This document shows positions 1 to 8,372 of a DNA stretch of 64,000 nucleotides, piece by piece. The position numbers and the translations under genes were made by a program. Positions within the stretch are counted from its first letter, which is position 1. Each line of letters starts with the position of its first letter. The notes under the pieces were generated by a model. The model was not told the DNA's origin. It did not search any database and was given only the letters and a program-made list of their open reading frames with translations. This stretch comes from JBBRQP01 sp038226175 (lineage in GTDB: Bacteria > Cyanobacteriota > Cyanobacteriia > Gloeobacterales > Anthocerotibacteraceae), in NCBI GenBank assembly GCA_038226175.1, contig JBBRQP010000004.1, positions 1 through 64,000 on the forward strand, in the 5' to 3' direction.

Positions 1-110
1 AACCAAATAATTTGCAGGTGGGTGCGTTCCACCCCGTCCGTTGCTTGGCGGTAGCGCTTTTCTAATTCTTCCACACTCAGGTGGTTCACAAGACTGAGGT
101 TCTTTACCAT
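1..110 (-). mobile_element. 5' end of IS630-type transposase ORF, cut by window edge
   Basis: A reading frame begins at an ATG at 108-110 on the minus strand and stays open for 36 codons to the window edge. The N-terminus reads MVKNLSLVNHLS, then VEELEKRYRQATDGVERTHL, which resembles the first helices of the helix-turn-helix domain of cyanobacterial IS630-family transposases. That domain binds the terminal repeats. Only the start is visible, so whether the element is intact cannot be judged, and no terminal inverted repeat was identified on this side. The family call rests on recollection of the N-terminal pattern. Confidence 0.6.
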
Positions 111-195
111 ACCTTATTCTATAAGCGGAAAGTGTATAACAAGAGTAACGGTTCGTGTTCGCAGACATTTTGTTCAAGAGATTGAGAAGCTCGCT

Positions 196-528
196 ATGAG
201 TAGAGAACTTGTGATCGACGGGAATTTTCTTTGGTCAAAGAATACTTCTCCTAACGATTGGCAAGTAGTGCGTGGAGTCGCCACTGATGGTTGGTTGCGG
301 GATACAGAGCTGATCTCGCCCGTAGAAGCAGCGGCGGCGGCAGAATGGCTACTTTCTAGGGCAATCTCCCTGCCAGAAAGCGATCTAGCACGGGAAATAT
401 TGCACTGTTTCGGAATCTCCCGCCTTACTCGCAAAGCAGAAAAGCACATGAGAGCAGCTATCGATCTAGTATGTACTCGTGGCAAAGCGATTCGGGAGGC
501 GGAGCGCATCGTCTGGACTGGTCAGTAG
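196..528 (+). CDS. Small hypothetical protein, possibly a remnant of a larger gene
   Basis: A 110-aa soluble protein with no signal peptide or membrane segment. The C-terminal half (about residues 58-110, starting LPESDLAREIL) has the feel of the winged-helix DUF3320 tail found at the C-terminus of very large DEAD/DEAH helicases, but this is a weak resemblance. The start ATG at 196 has no clear Shine-Dalgarno sequence. The gene lies 86 bp from the transposase ORF at the left edge, so it could be the tail of a gene cut by transposition. If it is not a remnant it is an unknown small protein. Confidence 0.4.
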   Translation: MSRELVIDGNFLWSKNTSPNDWQVVRGVATDGWLRDTELISPVEAAAAAEWLLSRAISLPESDLAREILHCFGISRLTRKAEKHMRAAIDLVCTRGKAIREAERIVWTGQ

Positions 529-772
529 TAAGAGTTGTCCAGATGAATGTAACTGGTAAAAAATCCTGATTGAGGATATTGTGCATACTAAATATTTCAG
601 TCAATACTTTTCAGTTTGACTGAAGTAGAGCATGGGGCAGCTCATCTTCACCTGCCAACATCGACAGTCCATAGCAATAAAGCGATGCACAGCGAAATCT
701 TATTGCGGTCGGTCACAGAAATCTTAGCAATCTTTAAGTTTCTTCATGAATTTGGGGCTTTCACCATTTAAG

Positions 773-1555
773 CTAACTCGAAGCACTGGTATAAAATCGT
801 AAAGCAAACCGCCAAAACAAACTAGAAAATAAGAGTAAGGCCACTGCCAAACCAGCCCCACCCACCAGCCACACCAACTCACCGCGTCCGAGCAAGGTTT
901 GAGCCGGAACCGTAGTCAAAAAAGCTACTGGGATCACAAAGGTAAAAAAGAAGCGATAAGCAACCGGGTAAGCCACCATTGGATAGCGTCCCGCCTCCAA
1001 CAACCCCCGCAACACCTCCGTGACATTTTGAATTTTGACAAACCAAATACTCGTCGCACCCAAAATAAACCAGAGACTATAAAGACACACAAGACCACAA
1101 AAGAGCGGGAATAAACTAGCCAGATAATTGTATAGCTGTAATTGCAAACGATGACCCGCCCAAAAAATCAACCCTAGGCCAAAAATCACATCGGGTAAGC
1201 CCCACGGTGATAACGTCCGGGTCGAGAGCCAAAACTGTGAATTGAGCGGTTTGAGCAATACAAAATCTAAGGTTCCTTGCTGTACTTGTTGCACAATACG
1301 ACTGAGATTAGGACTCAAAAAAGAGTTAGAAAAACCCTCAAGTAACGTGAAGATGCCAAGTACAATCAACGCCTCTTCCCATTTCCAGCCCTGAAACTGA
1401 TAGCCCCCACGATAAAACAATGACAACCCAAACCAGCTACCAATCAAATTACCCAAACTAGTAAGTGCCGCCAAGAAAAAATTAAGCCGATATTCTAGCT
1501 CCGCAGCCAAAGCTGTTTGCCAAAAAAGCCCCAGGGTTTTGAGATAACGCTTCAT
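773..1555 (-). CDS. ABC-2 family transporter permease (COG3694-like)
   Basis: A 260-aa integral membrane protein with about six hydrophobic segments, the expected size for the DUF990/ABC-2 permease family. It is the last gene of a three-gene minus-strand operon: its ATG overlaps the stop of the upstream permease by 4 bp (ATGA type), so translation is probably coupled. Together with the second permease and the ATPase it should form a heteromeric exporter in the cytoplasmic membrane. The substrate cannot be read from sequence. Homologous triplets are widespread and are usually annotated only as ABC-2 exporters. Confidence 0.85.
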   Translation of the reverse strand: MKRYLKTLGLFWQTALAAELEYRLNFFLAALTSLGNLIGSWFGLSLFYRGGYQFQGWKWEEALIVLGIFTLLEGFSNSFLSPNLSRIVQQVQQGTLDFVLLKPLNSQFWLSTRTLSPWGLPDVIFGLGLIFWAGHRLQLQLYNYLASLFPLFCGLVCLYSLWFILGATSIWFVKIQNVTEVLRGLLEAGRYPMVAYPVAYRFFFTFVIPVAFLTTVPAQTLLGRGELVWLVGGAGLAVALLLFSSLFWRFALRFYTSASS

Positions 1556-2340
1556 GCCCCCATCCCCGAATACTGGCGTAAACCCTTACGCCAAAGCCAA
1601 CGGTTGAGTACCCAAAAGAACAGACTCCAACTTCCCATCACCCAGCCTGCTTGTCCCCAATTGACCGGTAAACCAATCAGTAAATTAGCCGGAAAACTAA
1701 TTAAATAAGGAAATGGTGTCCAGAGGGCGATGGTGCGAATTAGCGGCGGAAAAACTTCTAGGGGCGCGATTAAGCCCGATAAAAACAGATAAATCAAAAA
1801 CCAAAGTTCTTCTAAAGCACTAGCCCGTTCTGTCCAAAAAGCTAGTAAAGCTAGCGTATATTGTATCAAAAACCGTACTGCAAAAGCCGCCATAATCACT
1901 GGCACTGCTAAGAGGATCTGTGTGACCTGAGGTATCCAAAAAGCTGATGGATAAAGTACAAAAAAGAAAACTACCAACAACACAATCACCGGTAAGCGTG
2001 CCAAACGTTCGCCCAAGTGAGAAGCTACATGGTGCCAAACCGGATCAAGCGGTTGCAACAAGCGTGGTGATAATTTGCCCTCGATTACCTCACGCTCAAA
2101 ATCCCAAATTACCCAGACTACGGTAAATTGGCGCACAACAAATACCGCTAAAAAATAACGGGCAAATTCCACCGCACTCAGCCCGAAGTTACCCCCTGCC
2201 GCCGCTTGAGTCCACGCCCCCATCAAGATAAACGGCAAACTCCCCGATAAAGCCCAGAGCACCAATTCGGCGCGATACTCCACCATATAGGCATAGTAAA
2301 CCGTGAGCAGAGCTTGGGCTTGATTGAAAGCTAGTTTCAT
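1552..2340 (-). CDS. ABC-2 family transporter permease (COG4587-like)
   Basis: A 262-aa membrane protein with about six hydrophobic stretches and a cytosolic N-terminus, matching the COG4587 half of DUF990-type ABC-2 exporters. It sits between the ATPase gene and the second permease, with 4-bp ATGA overlaps on both sides, so the three genes are almost certainly one transcriptional and translational unit. The two permeases are different subfamilies rather than a recent duplication, which implies a heterodimeric membrane core. The substrate is unknown. Confidence 0.85.
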   Translation of the reverse strand: MKLAFNQAQALLTVYYAYMVEYRAELVLWALSGSLPFILMGAWTQAAAGGNFGLSAVEFARYFLAVFVVRQFTVVWVIWDFEREVIEGKLSPRLLQPLDPVWHHVASHLGERLARLPVIVLLVVFFFVLYPSAFWIPQVTQILLAVPVIMAAFAVRFLIQYTLALLAFWTERASALEELWFLIYLFLSGLIAPLEVFPPLIRTIALWTPFPYLISFPANLLIGLPVNWGQAGWVMGSWSLFFWVLNRWLWRKGLRQYSGMGA

Positions 2341-3323
2341 GGCTGCATCCCTGAGGTGAAGGCTTGCCCGATCACTTCCTCAATCGGCGGGTCACTGACC
2401 GTCAAATCCACCACTTCAAGCTCGGTGAGCAAGCGTGAGACATTATGCGTCATCTCAGCGCGGGGCATAATAAAGCGTACTGAGCGGCCTTCAATTGCTT
2501 TAACTTCACCATAATGAGCGAGCTTCTCGGCGGGGACAGCTTCAGCAAGTTCGACTTTGACCTCGCGGCAGGGTGCAAACCGCTCAACCAAATCTTCTAA
2601 GGCGCCATCGAAGACCAAAGCTCCCTGATAAATTAGCAAAACCCGTTTACATAGTGCCGTAATATCCGCCATATAGTGGCTGGTCAACAAAATCGTAGCG
2701 CCATAACGATGATTATATTCCTGCAAAAACTCACGTACCGCCACTTGAGCATTGACATCTAGCCCCAGCGTCGGTTCATCCAAAAATAAGACCTGAGGAC
2801 GGTGAATCAAGGCCGCAAGCAGCTCCGCCTTCATGCGTTCACCGAGGGATAGTTTGCGCACAGCTTGGGTGAGCTTGCCCTCCAAACTCAGCATCTTGGT
2901 TAATTCTGCGAGACGCTCCGCAAAAACGCTATCGCTCAACCCATAGACCGCCGCATTAACCCGCAAGGAATCGAGAGCTGGTAAATCCCAAATCAGCTGC
3001 TGCTTTTGTCCCATGACCAGGGTGATATTTTGCAAAAATTCCCGTTCCCGCTGAAATGGCACATGCCCCGCCACGGTGACAACCCCTGAGGACGGATAAA
3101 TCAGCCCTGTCAGCATTTTGAGTGTGGTGGTCTTGCCTGCCCCATTAGGCCCCAAAAAACCAACAATCTCACCCGGTGCAATCTCAAAGGAAACGTCCTT
3201 GACCGCCTCGACTTGCTTATAGGTACGCTGGAAAAAGTGCCGGATTGTGCCTTGAAAGCCCGGTTCTTTAACGGCTACCGGATAGACTTTACCTAAATTT
3301 TTAACCGAGATGTTGGCGCCCAT
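2337..3323 (-). CDS. ABC transporter ATP-binding protein (COG4586-like)
   Basis: A 328-aa ATPase. Walker A GPNGAGKT lies at about residues 58-65, the signature is LSLGERMKAE, and Walker B VLFLDEPTLGLD follows. The region before Walker A is about 30 residues longer than in minimal ABC ATPases, and a C-terminal domain of about 90 residues follows, as is typical of the COG4586 group. It is first in the operon with the two ABC-2 permeases and energises that exporter from the cytoplasmic face. It is divergent from the desaturase/SDR gene across 81 bp, which must hold both promoters. Confidence 0.9.
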   Translation of the reverse strand: MGANISVKNLGKVYPVAVKEPGFQGTIRHFFQRTYKQVEAVKDVSFEIAPGEIVGFLGPNGAGKTTTLKMLTGLIYPSSGVVTVAGHVPFQREREFLQNITLVMGQKQQLIWDLPALDSLRVNAAVYGLSDSVFAERLAELTKMLSLEGKLTQAVRKLSLGERMKAELLAALIHRPQVLFLDEPTLGLDVNAQVAVREFLQEYNHRYGATILLTSHYMADITALCKRVLLIYQGALVFDGALEDLVERFAPCREVKVELAEAVPAEKLAHYGEVKAIEGRSVRFIMPRAEMTHNVSRLLTELEVVDLTVSDPPIEEVIGQAFTSGMQP

Positions 3324-3404
3324 GTCTTCTATGATAAGCCGTTACATTATGAGGGTACTGACAGCCCGTCAGGTAGGATGGCAGCAGGGAGTTAGATTTA
3401 AGCG

Positions 3405-4565
3405 ATGCTAAATTTTGTGTTGTGGGCTGGGTTTGCCTTACTGTTGGCGGAAGTTGTGCGTGATGGCTATCACGCGCTGTGTCATCAGGTGCCGCAGCTT
3501 GCGAAATGGCATAACTGGCACCATGCGGCCTATCGTCGGGATTTGAGCGTGGTCTCGATAGAGCTTTATCGTAAATCACAGCTCTATCACGACATCGTTG
3601 AGTCGGTGTTATTGGTTAGTATTTTGGGTAGTATCGCTCTGTTTACCCAAATTTCTGGTCTCTGGGTGGGCGTAGGGTATGCGGGGTTATTTCTACTGGG
3701 AGCCACTAAACGCTTTGTAACCGGCACGCTAGATACTGATGTTAATCATCAACCGGGCATACTCGATGCGGTTCCCGGTCGCTGGTGGGTCAATCGTTCC
3801 TATCACTGGCGACATCACTTTGATAACGTCAATGCTTATTACAGTGGCGTATTTCCCTTGGTTGATCAAATCCTCGGCACATCCGTCTCACTCAAAGGCA
3901 AAACAGTAGCTATTACAGGCGCTTCGGGCGCGTTAGGGCAAGCCTTGATCCGCGAATTGCAGGGACAAAAAGCCAAAGTCATTGCCTTGACTAGCTCAGC
4001 TTTACCCGAAGACCTGCCCGGTGTAACCGTAATCACTTGGCGCATTGACCAAGAAGACCAACTGGCCGAATATTTACAAAAAGCCGATATTTTGATTATC
4101 AATCATGGTCTCAATGTCTACGGTGCCTGCGATCCCCAGGCAATTGATGAGGTCTACAGGGTCAATACGTTTTCAGCCGTGCGTTTGATCGATCTATTTT
4201 TTAAAACAGTCCAAGGCTTTGATGCCAAAGCCCGCAAAGAAATTTGGGTCAACACCTCAGAAGCAGAAGTGATGCCAGCCTTCAGCCCTCTCTACGAATT
4301 AAGTAAACGCGCTTTAGGTGAATTGGTTACCCTAAAACGCTTGCGTGCACCCTGTGTCGTGCGCAAATTGATTCTCGGCTCCTTCAAAAGTACGCTCAAT
4401 CCCTATGGCGTCATGTCAGCAGCACAGGTGGCTAAAGGCATTATCTTCTGGGCACGGCGGGATCTGCGCAATATTATCGTCACGATTAACCCCTTGACCT
4501 ATCTGTTATTTCCGCTCAAAGAAGTGTTTACCTCTAGTTACTTTCGTCTGTTCAGCAAATCCTAA
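3405..4565 (+). CDS. Bifunctional sterol desaturase / short-chain dehydrogenase
   Basis: A 386-aa fusion. The N-terminal about 160 residues are a membrane fatty-acid-hydroxylase-like domain with His clusters: H23xxxH27, HNWHH at 36-40 and a later YHWRHHF, the ligands expected for a di-iron centre. Residues about 168 onward form a Rossmann SDR domain with TGASGALG at about 171-178, a Ser in NTSEAE and YELSK (YxxxK) near residue 297. The combination is a known cyanobacterial architecture of uncharacterised substrate, probably lipid or carotenoid-like. No Shine-Dalgarno sequence decides the start, but the ATG at 3405 gives the expected N-terminus. Confidence 0.85.
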   Translation: MLNFVLWAGFALLLAEVVRDGYHALCHQVPQLAKWHNWHHAAYRRDLSVVSIELYRKSQLYHDIVESVLLVSILGSIALFTQISGLWVGVGYAGLFLLGATKRFVTGTLDTDVNHQPGILDAVPGRWWVNRSYHWRHHFDNVNAYYSGVFPLVDQILGTSVSLKGKTVAITGASGALGQALIRELQGQKAKVIALTSSALPEDLPGVTVITWRIDQEDQLAEYLQKADILIINHGLNVYGACDPQAIDEVYRVNTFSAVRLIDLFFKTVQGFDAKARKEIWVNTSEAEVMPAFSPLYELSKRALGELVTLKRLRAPCVVRKLILGSFKSTLNPYGVMSAAQVAKGIIFWARRDLRNIIVTINPLTYLLFPLKEVFTSSYFRLFSKS

Positions 4566-4612
4566 GCAGCTGGCACGCGGTACACTAGAAAAACTCTGCT
4601 TAAGGCGCACCT

Positions 4613-4981
4613 GTGACCATATCTGTACAATTTATTCAAGGACTCGAAGAAACCATCACCGAAATCAGTCTGCGTAAGATTAAACAAACCGGAATGCGGG
4701 TCGTTGTTTTGGTATTTGAGCGGATGCAAGCGATGGAAAATATGCGCAGTTTTACGGCAGGTTCGGATAGTCTATGGTTGCGTGATGAAGAGGGGGAATT
4801 GCAAGTGTTTCCTAAGGGCATGAAATTTTATTTTAAAAATGATGATGACCTAGCCCGGGTAGAGTGTAGTTTTGAAGTGCATTCCGATGACCTTTTTGCC
4901 CGCGTCATGCGTTTTTTGGAGCGTTATGCCGCCGCCAATGGTTTTGAATTTGGTAATAGTGCTACGCCGCCGAGTCCTTAA
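4613..4981 (+). CDS. psb28: Photosystem II assembly protein Psb28
   Basis: A 122-aa protein with Psb28 features: an N-terminal VQFIQGLEE stretch, the LRDEEGELQVFPKGMKFYF segment, and the family's C-terminal signature FLERYAAANGFEF. Psb28 binds the cytosolic side of CP47-containing PSII assembly intermediates and is not part of mature PSII. The start is GTG at 4613, the only start in frame that gives the expected length. The C-terminus carries a short Ser/Pro extension. A 40-aa ORF follows after 19 bp, so the two may be cotranscribed. Confidence 0.85.
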   Translation: MTISVQFIQGLEETITEISLRKIKQTGMRVVVLVFERMQAMENMRSFTAGSDSLWLRDEEGELQVFPKGMKFYFKNDDDLARVECSFEVHSDDLFARVMRFLERYAAANGFEFGNSATPPSP

Positions 4982-5000
4982 CTATAGAGAGATCAAACCC

Positions 5001-5123
5001 ATGACTAACGCTTCCTCTTCTGACAAACCCAATCTGCCCTGCACCAATCCTGAAACCCGTGACATGATTGAACGCATCCTCAAAGGTTTACCCCCGGCTC
5101 CGCCTACGCCACCAGCACGTTAG
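5001..5123 (+). CDS. Small 40-aa protein downstream of psb28
   Basis: A 40-codon ORF starting at the ATG at 5001, preceded by a purine-rich stretch (AGAGAG) about 9-14 nt upstream. The product is soluble, with a central PNLPCTNPETRDMIERIL segment and a proline-rich tail. It lies 19 bp after psb28 and 5 bp before the SirB1-like gene, all on the same strand, which supports it as a real operon member. No family is recognised. Confidence 0.5.
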   Translation: MTNASSSDKPNLPCTNPETRDMIERILKGLPPAPPTPPAR

Positions 5124-5128
5124 CATCT

Positions 5129-5956
5129 ATGACCGACCGCGCTTCACCGACTGCACGTCAGCACTTTTTAGCGGAAATTGCCAAACCAGAGGCTGAGCTT
5201 GACTTGGCTCGCGCGGCTTTGCTGATTGCCCAAGAAGAAGACCCTGAACTGGATCTCGAAGCCCATCTGCTAACGCTCGATACGATAGCCTTAGCTGTCC
5301 AAGAACGCTTACCCAACCATGCTTATCCCCTACGCATTCTGCAATGTTTAAATCAGTATCTCTATCAAGACTTAGGCTTCAAAGGGAATCAGGATGCCTA
5401 CTATGACCCACGCAATAGTTTGCTCGATCAGGTGTTGATCCGACGCACAGGCATTCCGATCACGATGGCAGTGGTTTATCTCGAAATAGCCTAGCGCATT
5501 GGTTTTCCTTGCTTGGGGATCGGCATGCCGGGACATTTTTTGATCAAGCCGGATCAGCCTGATATGGCAATCTTTGTTGACCCTTTCCATAAGGGCGAGA
5601 TCATGTTTACCGAAGATTGCATAGCACGCTTTGCGCAGCTCTATGGTGCCGACGTACCATTTCAAGCCGAGTACCTAGCGCCTGTCAGCAAAAGCTTGAT
5701 TTTGACACGCATTTTATTAAATTTGAAGGCTATTTATTTTTCTCAAAATGATCTGCCTCGGGCTCTCGCCGTTGTCGAACGGCTTTTGGCACTTAATCCC
5801 CAATCTCTGATCGAACTAAGAGACCGGGGCTTACTTTTTTATAAGCTCGGTTGTTGGCCTGAAGCGCTACAAGATTTGGAATACTACCTGAACAAGATGA
5901 CTGAACCTGACCGGATGATTGAAAAACTCACAACTTACCTACGCGATAATCAATAA
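5129..5956 (+). pseudogene. SirB1-like transglutaminase/TPR protein interrupted by one in-frame amber codon
   Basis: The frame encodes a SirB1-type protein: a transglutaminase-like fold (Asn-Ser-Leu-Leu and GIPITMAVVYLEIA segments), the family's GxGMPGHFLI motif, then a TPR-like C-terminus (about residues 185-270). It is split by TAG at 5492-5494 (codon 122). The sequence after the stop continues in the same frame with RIGFPCLGIGMPGHF, and homologues usually have Gln at the stop position, so a single C-to-T change (CAG to TAG) explains it. Possible outcomes are a pseudogene, readthrough or a sequencing error. A second start within the downstream half (ATG at 5525) would lack half the core domain. 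Confidence 0.8.
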
Positions 5957-5980
5957 ATAGCCCCTTGGCTCCCATAACTT

Positions 5981-6080
5981 GCTAATTGGGGAACGAAGCC
6001 CAGCACATACGTAATCAAGAAACATACCTCGCTAATTGGGGAACGAAGCCCAGCACATACGTAATCAAGAAACATACCTC
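5981..6080. repeat. Exact 50-bp tandem duplication upstream of ispG
   Basis: Two head-to-tail copies of a 50-bp unit occupy 5981-6030 and 6031-6080. Each begins GCTAATTGGGGAACG and ends AACATACCTC. The copies are identical at every position, so the duplication is recent or actively maintained. It lies in the leader between the SirB1-like pseudogene and ispG (start 6166), where it could change promoter spacing. There is no spacer, so it is not CRISPR-like. Confidence 0.95.
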
Positions 6081-6165
6081 GAGTTCTGCTTTTTTGTTTT
6101 GAGATCCTATATTGTCAACAGCTCAGAATATTGGATAGTAGGCAACGGCTCTAAGATCCCTCACA

Positions 6166-7386
6166 ATGGAAAGCGTAGCTTTACGGTCTTCTGTGATGCA
6201 AGTCCTGACTGCTCCTGTCGTTCACCAATTTGCGCGCCGTCGTACCCGTCCTGTTGTCGTCGGAACGATCACCATTGGCGGCGATGCACCTGTAGTTGTG
6301 CAGTCGATGATCAACGAAGATACCCTCGATATTGTCGGTTCGGTCAGAGCGATTCGTGAACTGCATCAGCTAGGCTGCGAGCTCGTGCGCGTCACTGTTC
6401 CTTCGATGGCCCATGCCCGTGCCTTAGACAGCATTCGCAAAATGTTGGCTGATAGCTATCAACCCGTGCCCTTAGTTGCTGATGTCCATCATGACGGCAT
6501 GAAAATTGCCCTAGAAGTTGCCAAACATGTGGATAAAGTCCGTATCAATCCGGGCTTATATGTATTTGAGCGGCGGCGTACAAGCGGTGACTATACTAAC
6601 GAAGAATTACACAGTGTGCATATTGCCGTGCGCGAAGCGCTCAAACCGCTAATTGAAACCCTCCAAATACAAAATAAAGCCCTACGTATTGGGGTCAACC
6701 ATGGTTCTCTCGCCGAACGCATGGTCTATACCTATGGTGATACGCCCCTCGGCATGGTCGAGTCTGCCCTCGAATTCATCCGTATTTGTGAAGAGCTGGA
6801 TTTTCATAATCTAGTGATCTCCCTTAAGGCTTCACGGGTGCCCGTGATGCTCGCGGCCTATCGTCTAGCTGCTCAGCGTTTTGATGAACTGGGTATGAAT
6901 TATCCTTTTCATCTGGGCGTGACCGAAGCTGGTGATGGCGAATATGGACGCATCAAATCAACTGCTGGTATTGGGACGCTGCTCGCTGAAGGCATTGGCG
7001 ATACGATTCGCGTCTCTCTGACGGAAGACCCCAAAAAAGAAATTCCCGTCTGCTACAGCATTTTACAAGCTCTTGGTTTGCGTAAAACGATGGTCGAATA
7101 TGTGGCCTGCCCCAGCTGTGGACGCACGATGTTTAATCTTGAAGAAGTCCTCAAGGAAGTTCGAGCTGCAACGATTCATCTGGTGGGTCTAGATATTGCT
7201 GTCATGGGCTGCATTGTCAATGGCCCAGGAGAAATGGCGGACGCGGACTACGGCTATGTGGGCAAAACGCCTGGGGTGATCGCGCTCTATCGCGGTAGAG
7301 ACGAAATTAAGCGCGTGCCGCAAGCTGAAGGTGTACAGCATCTCGTCGAAATTATCAAAGCCGATGGACGCTGGGTTGAGCCATGA
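6166..7386 (+). CDS. ispG: 4-hydroxy-3-methylbut-2-enyl diphosphate synthase (ferredoxin), IspG/GcpE
   Basis: A 406-aa enzyme of the MEP isoprenoid pathway. It reductively converts MEcPP to HMBPP using a [4Fe-4S] cluster and, in cyanobacteria, ferredoxin electrons. The TIM-barrel N-terminal part is recognisable from VQSMINEDTLD onward. The C-terminal cluster ligands are the CPSC pair (about C315 and C318) and C349 in MGCIVNGPGE. An internal ATG at 6196 is an alternative start; neither has an obvious Shine-Dalgarno sequence. The stop overlaps the start of a [2Fe-2S] ferredoxin gene by 4 bp, a suggestive pairing because IspG needs ferredoxin. Confidence 0.95.
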   Translation: MESVALRSSVMQVLTAPVVHQFARRRTRPVVVGTITIGGDAPVVVQSMINEDTLDIVGSVRAIRELHQLGCELVRVTVPSMAHARALDSIRKMLADSYQPVPLVADVHHDGMKIALEVAKHVDKVRINPGLYVFERRRTSGDYTNEELHSVHIAVREALKPLIETLQIQNKALRIGVNHGSLAERMVYTYGDTPLGMVESALEFIRICEELDFHNLVISLKASRVPVMLAAYRLAAQRFDELGMNYPFHLGVTEAGDGEYGRIKSTAGIGTLLAEGIGDTIRVSLTEDPKKEIPVCYSILQALGLRKTMVEYVACPSCGRTMFNLEEVLKEVRAATIHLVGLDIAVMGCIVNGPGEMADADYGYVGKTPGVIALYRGRDEIKRVPQAEGVQHLVEIIKADGRWVEP

Positions 7387-7595
7387 CCTATCGGGTTACT
7401 TTTGTCAAAAGTAAAAAGTCTGTCGAAGTTGAAGATTGGTTGACGCTCAATCTAGCGGCACGGCGGGCGCGTATCAAACTGCCCACAGATTGCTGTCACG
7501 GAGCCTGTGGGGTCTGTGAAGTGATGACCCAACAACAGGGGCTGGTACGTGCTTGTATTACTTTGGTGAGTGAAGACATGGATGTGGAGTTGTAG
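7383..7595 (+). CDS. Small [2Fe-2S] ferredoxin coupled to ispG
   Basis: A 70-aa plant-type ferredoxin-like protein. The ligand pattern C37-x4-C42-x2-C45 and a distal C58 fits a [2Fe-2S] cluster, with an extra Cys at 38. At 70 residues it is shorter than photosynthetic PetF (about 97). Its ATG overlaps the ispG stop by 4 bp, so it is translationally coupled and may be a dedicated electron donor for IspG. That role is inference from context; the fold and cluster type are seen from the cysteine spacing. Confidence 0.8.
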   Translation: MTYRVTFVKSKKSVEVEDWLTLNLAARRARIKLPTDCCHGACGVCEVMTQQQGLVRACITLVSEDMDVEL

Positions 7596-7619
7596 TCGTT
7601 AGTAGAAATACTAGCTATC

Positions 7620-8372
7620 TCACAACCGTCCAAATCGCCGTTTACGACCCTGATAATGACGTAGTGCTTCGTGGAAACAAGCGCGGTCAAAATCTGGCCA
7701 AAAAGCTTCAGCGGCGTAAAGTTCGGCGTAGGCCAACTGCCATAACAAGAAATTACTGAGCCGTAACTCACCACTACTGCGAATAATCAGATCAGGATCG
7801 CAGAGCGGATAGGTATATAGATGACGGGCAAAGGTATCCTCATTAATCTGATCCGGTAAGAGTGTTCCCTGTTCTACTTGCCGTGCTAGACGTTGCACTG
7901 CATTAAGGATTTCTTGGCGACCACCGTAGTTGAGCGCAACCGTGAAATTGACTACCTGATTAGCAGCCGTCAGCTGCATCGCGTGTTGGGTAAATGCCTG
8001 TAAAGCGGGAGGCAGACCATCTAGCTCACCAATGAACCGTAGACAAACGCCTTCGGCTAGTAAATCCTGTAACTCTCGCTGCAAAACCTCGTGAAATAAC
8101 CCCATCAAAAAATTAACTTCTTCAGCCGGACGACCCCAGTTTTCGGTCGAAAATGCAAAAACAGTCAGTGCAGGAATCCCCCAATCCCGACAACAGCGCA
8201 CCAAGTCTCGGATCGCCTCCACCCCTTGGCGATGACCAAAAAATCGTGGTTTGCCCCGTTTCTGCGCCCACCGTCCATTGCCATCCATGATCACAGCCAC
8301 ATGACGCGGCAAACGTTGGGCGTCTAAGTCAGTAGGCAACTGTAAAAGGTCAAAGGGATAAGAGGGGGTCAT
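7620..8372 (-). CDS. uppS: Isoprenyl transferase (undecaprenyl diphosphate synthase family)
   Basis: A 250-aa cis-prenyltransferase. The catalytic Asp30 sits in VAVIMDGNGRWAQKRG, and the downstream motifs TVFAFSTENWGRP and the SSGELRLSNFLLWQ block are all present. The enzyme condenses isopentenyl diphosphate onto a prenyl diphosphate to make the C55 carrier for peptidoglycan and polysaccharide. The start overlaps the cdaA stop by 4 bp, so cdaA-uppS is an operon. It converges with the ispG-ferredoxin operon across a 24-bp gap. A cdaA-uppS pairing is common in cyanobacteria. Confidence 0.95.
   Translation of the reverse strand: MTPSYPFDLLQLPTDLDAQRLPRHVAVIMDGNGRWAQKRGKPRFFGHRQGVEAIRDLVRCCRDWGIPALTVFAFSTENWGRPAEEVNFLMGLFHEVLQRELQDLLAEGVCLRFIGELDGLPPALQAFTQHAMQLTAANQVVNFTVALNYGGRQEILNAVQRLARQVEQGTLLPDQINEDTFARHLYTYPLCDPDLIIRSSGELRLSNFLLWQLAYAELYAAEAFWPDFDRACFHEALRHYQGRKRRFGRL

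Noticed and set aside
5981..6080. CRISPR-like array
   Set aside because: The two units are directly adjacent without spacers and only two copies exist; it is a simple tandem duplication.
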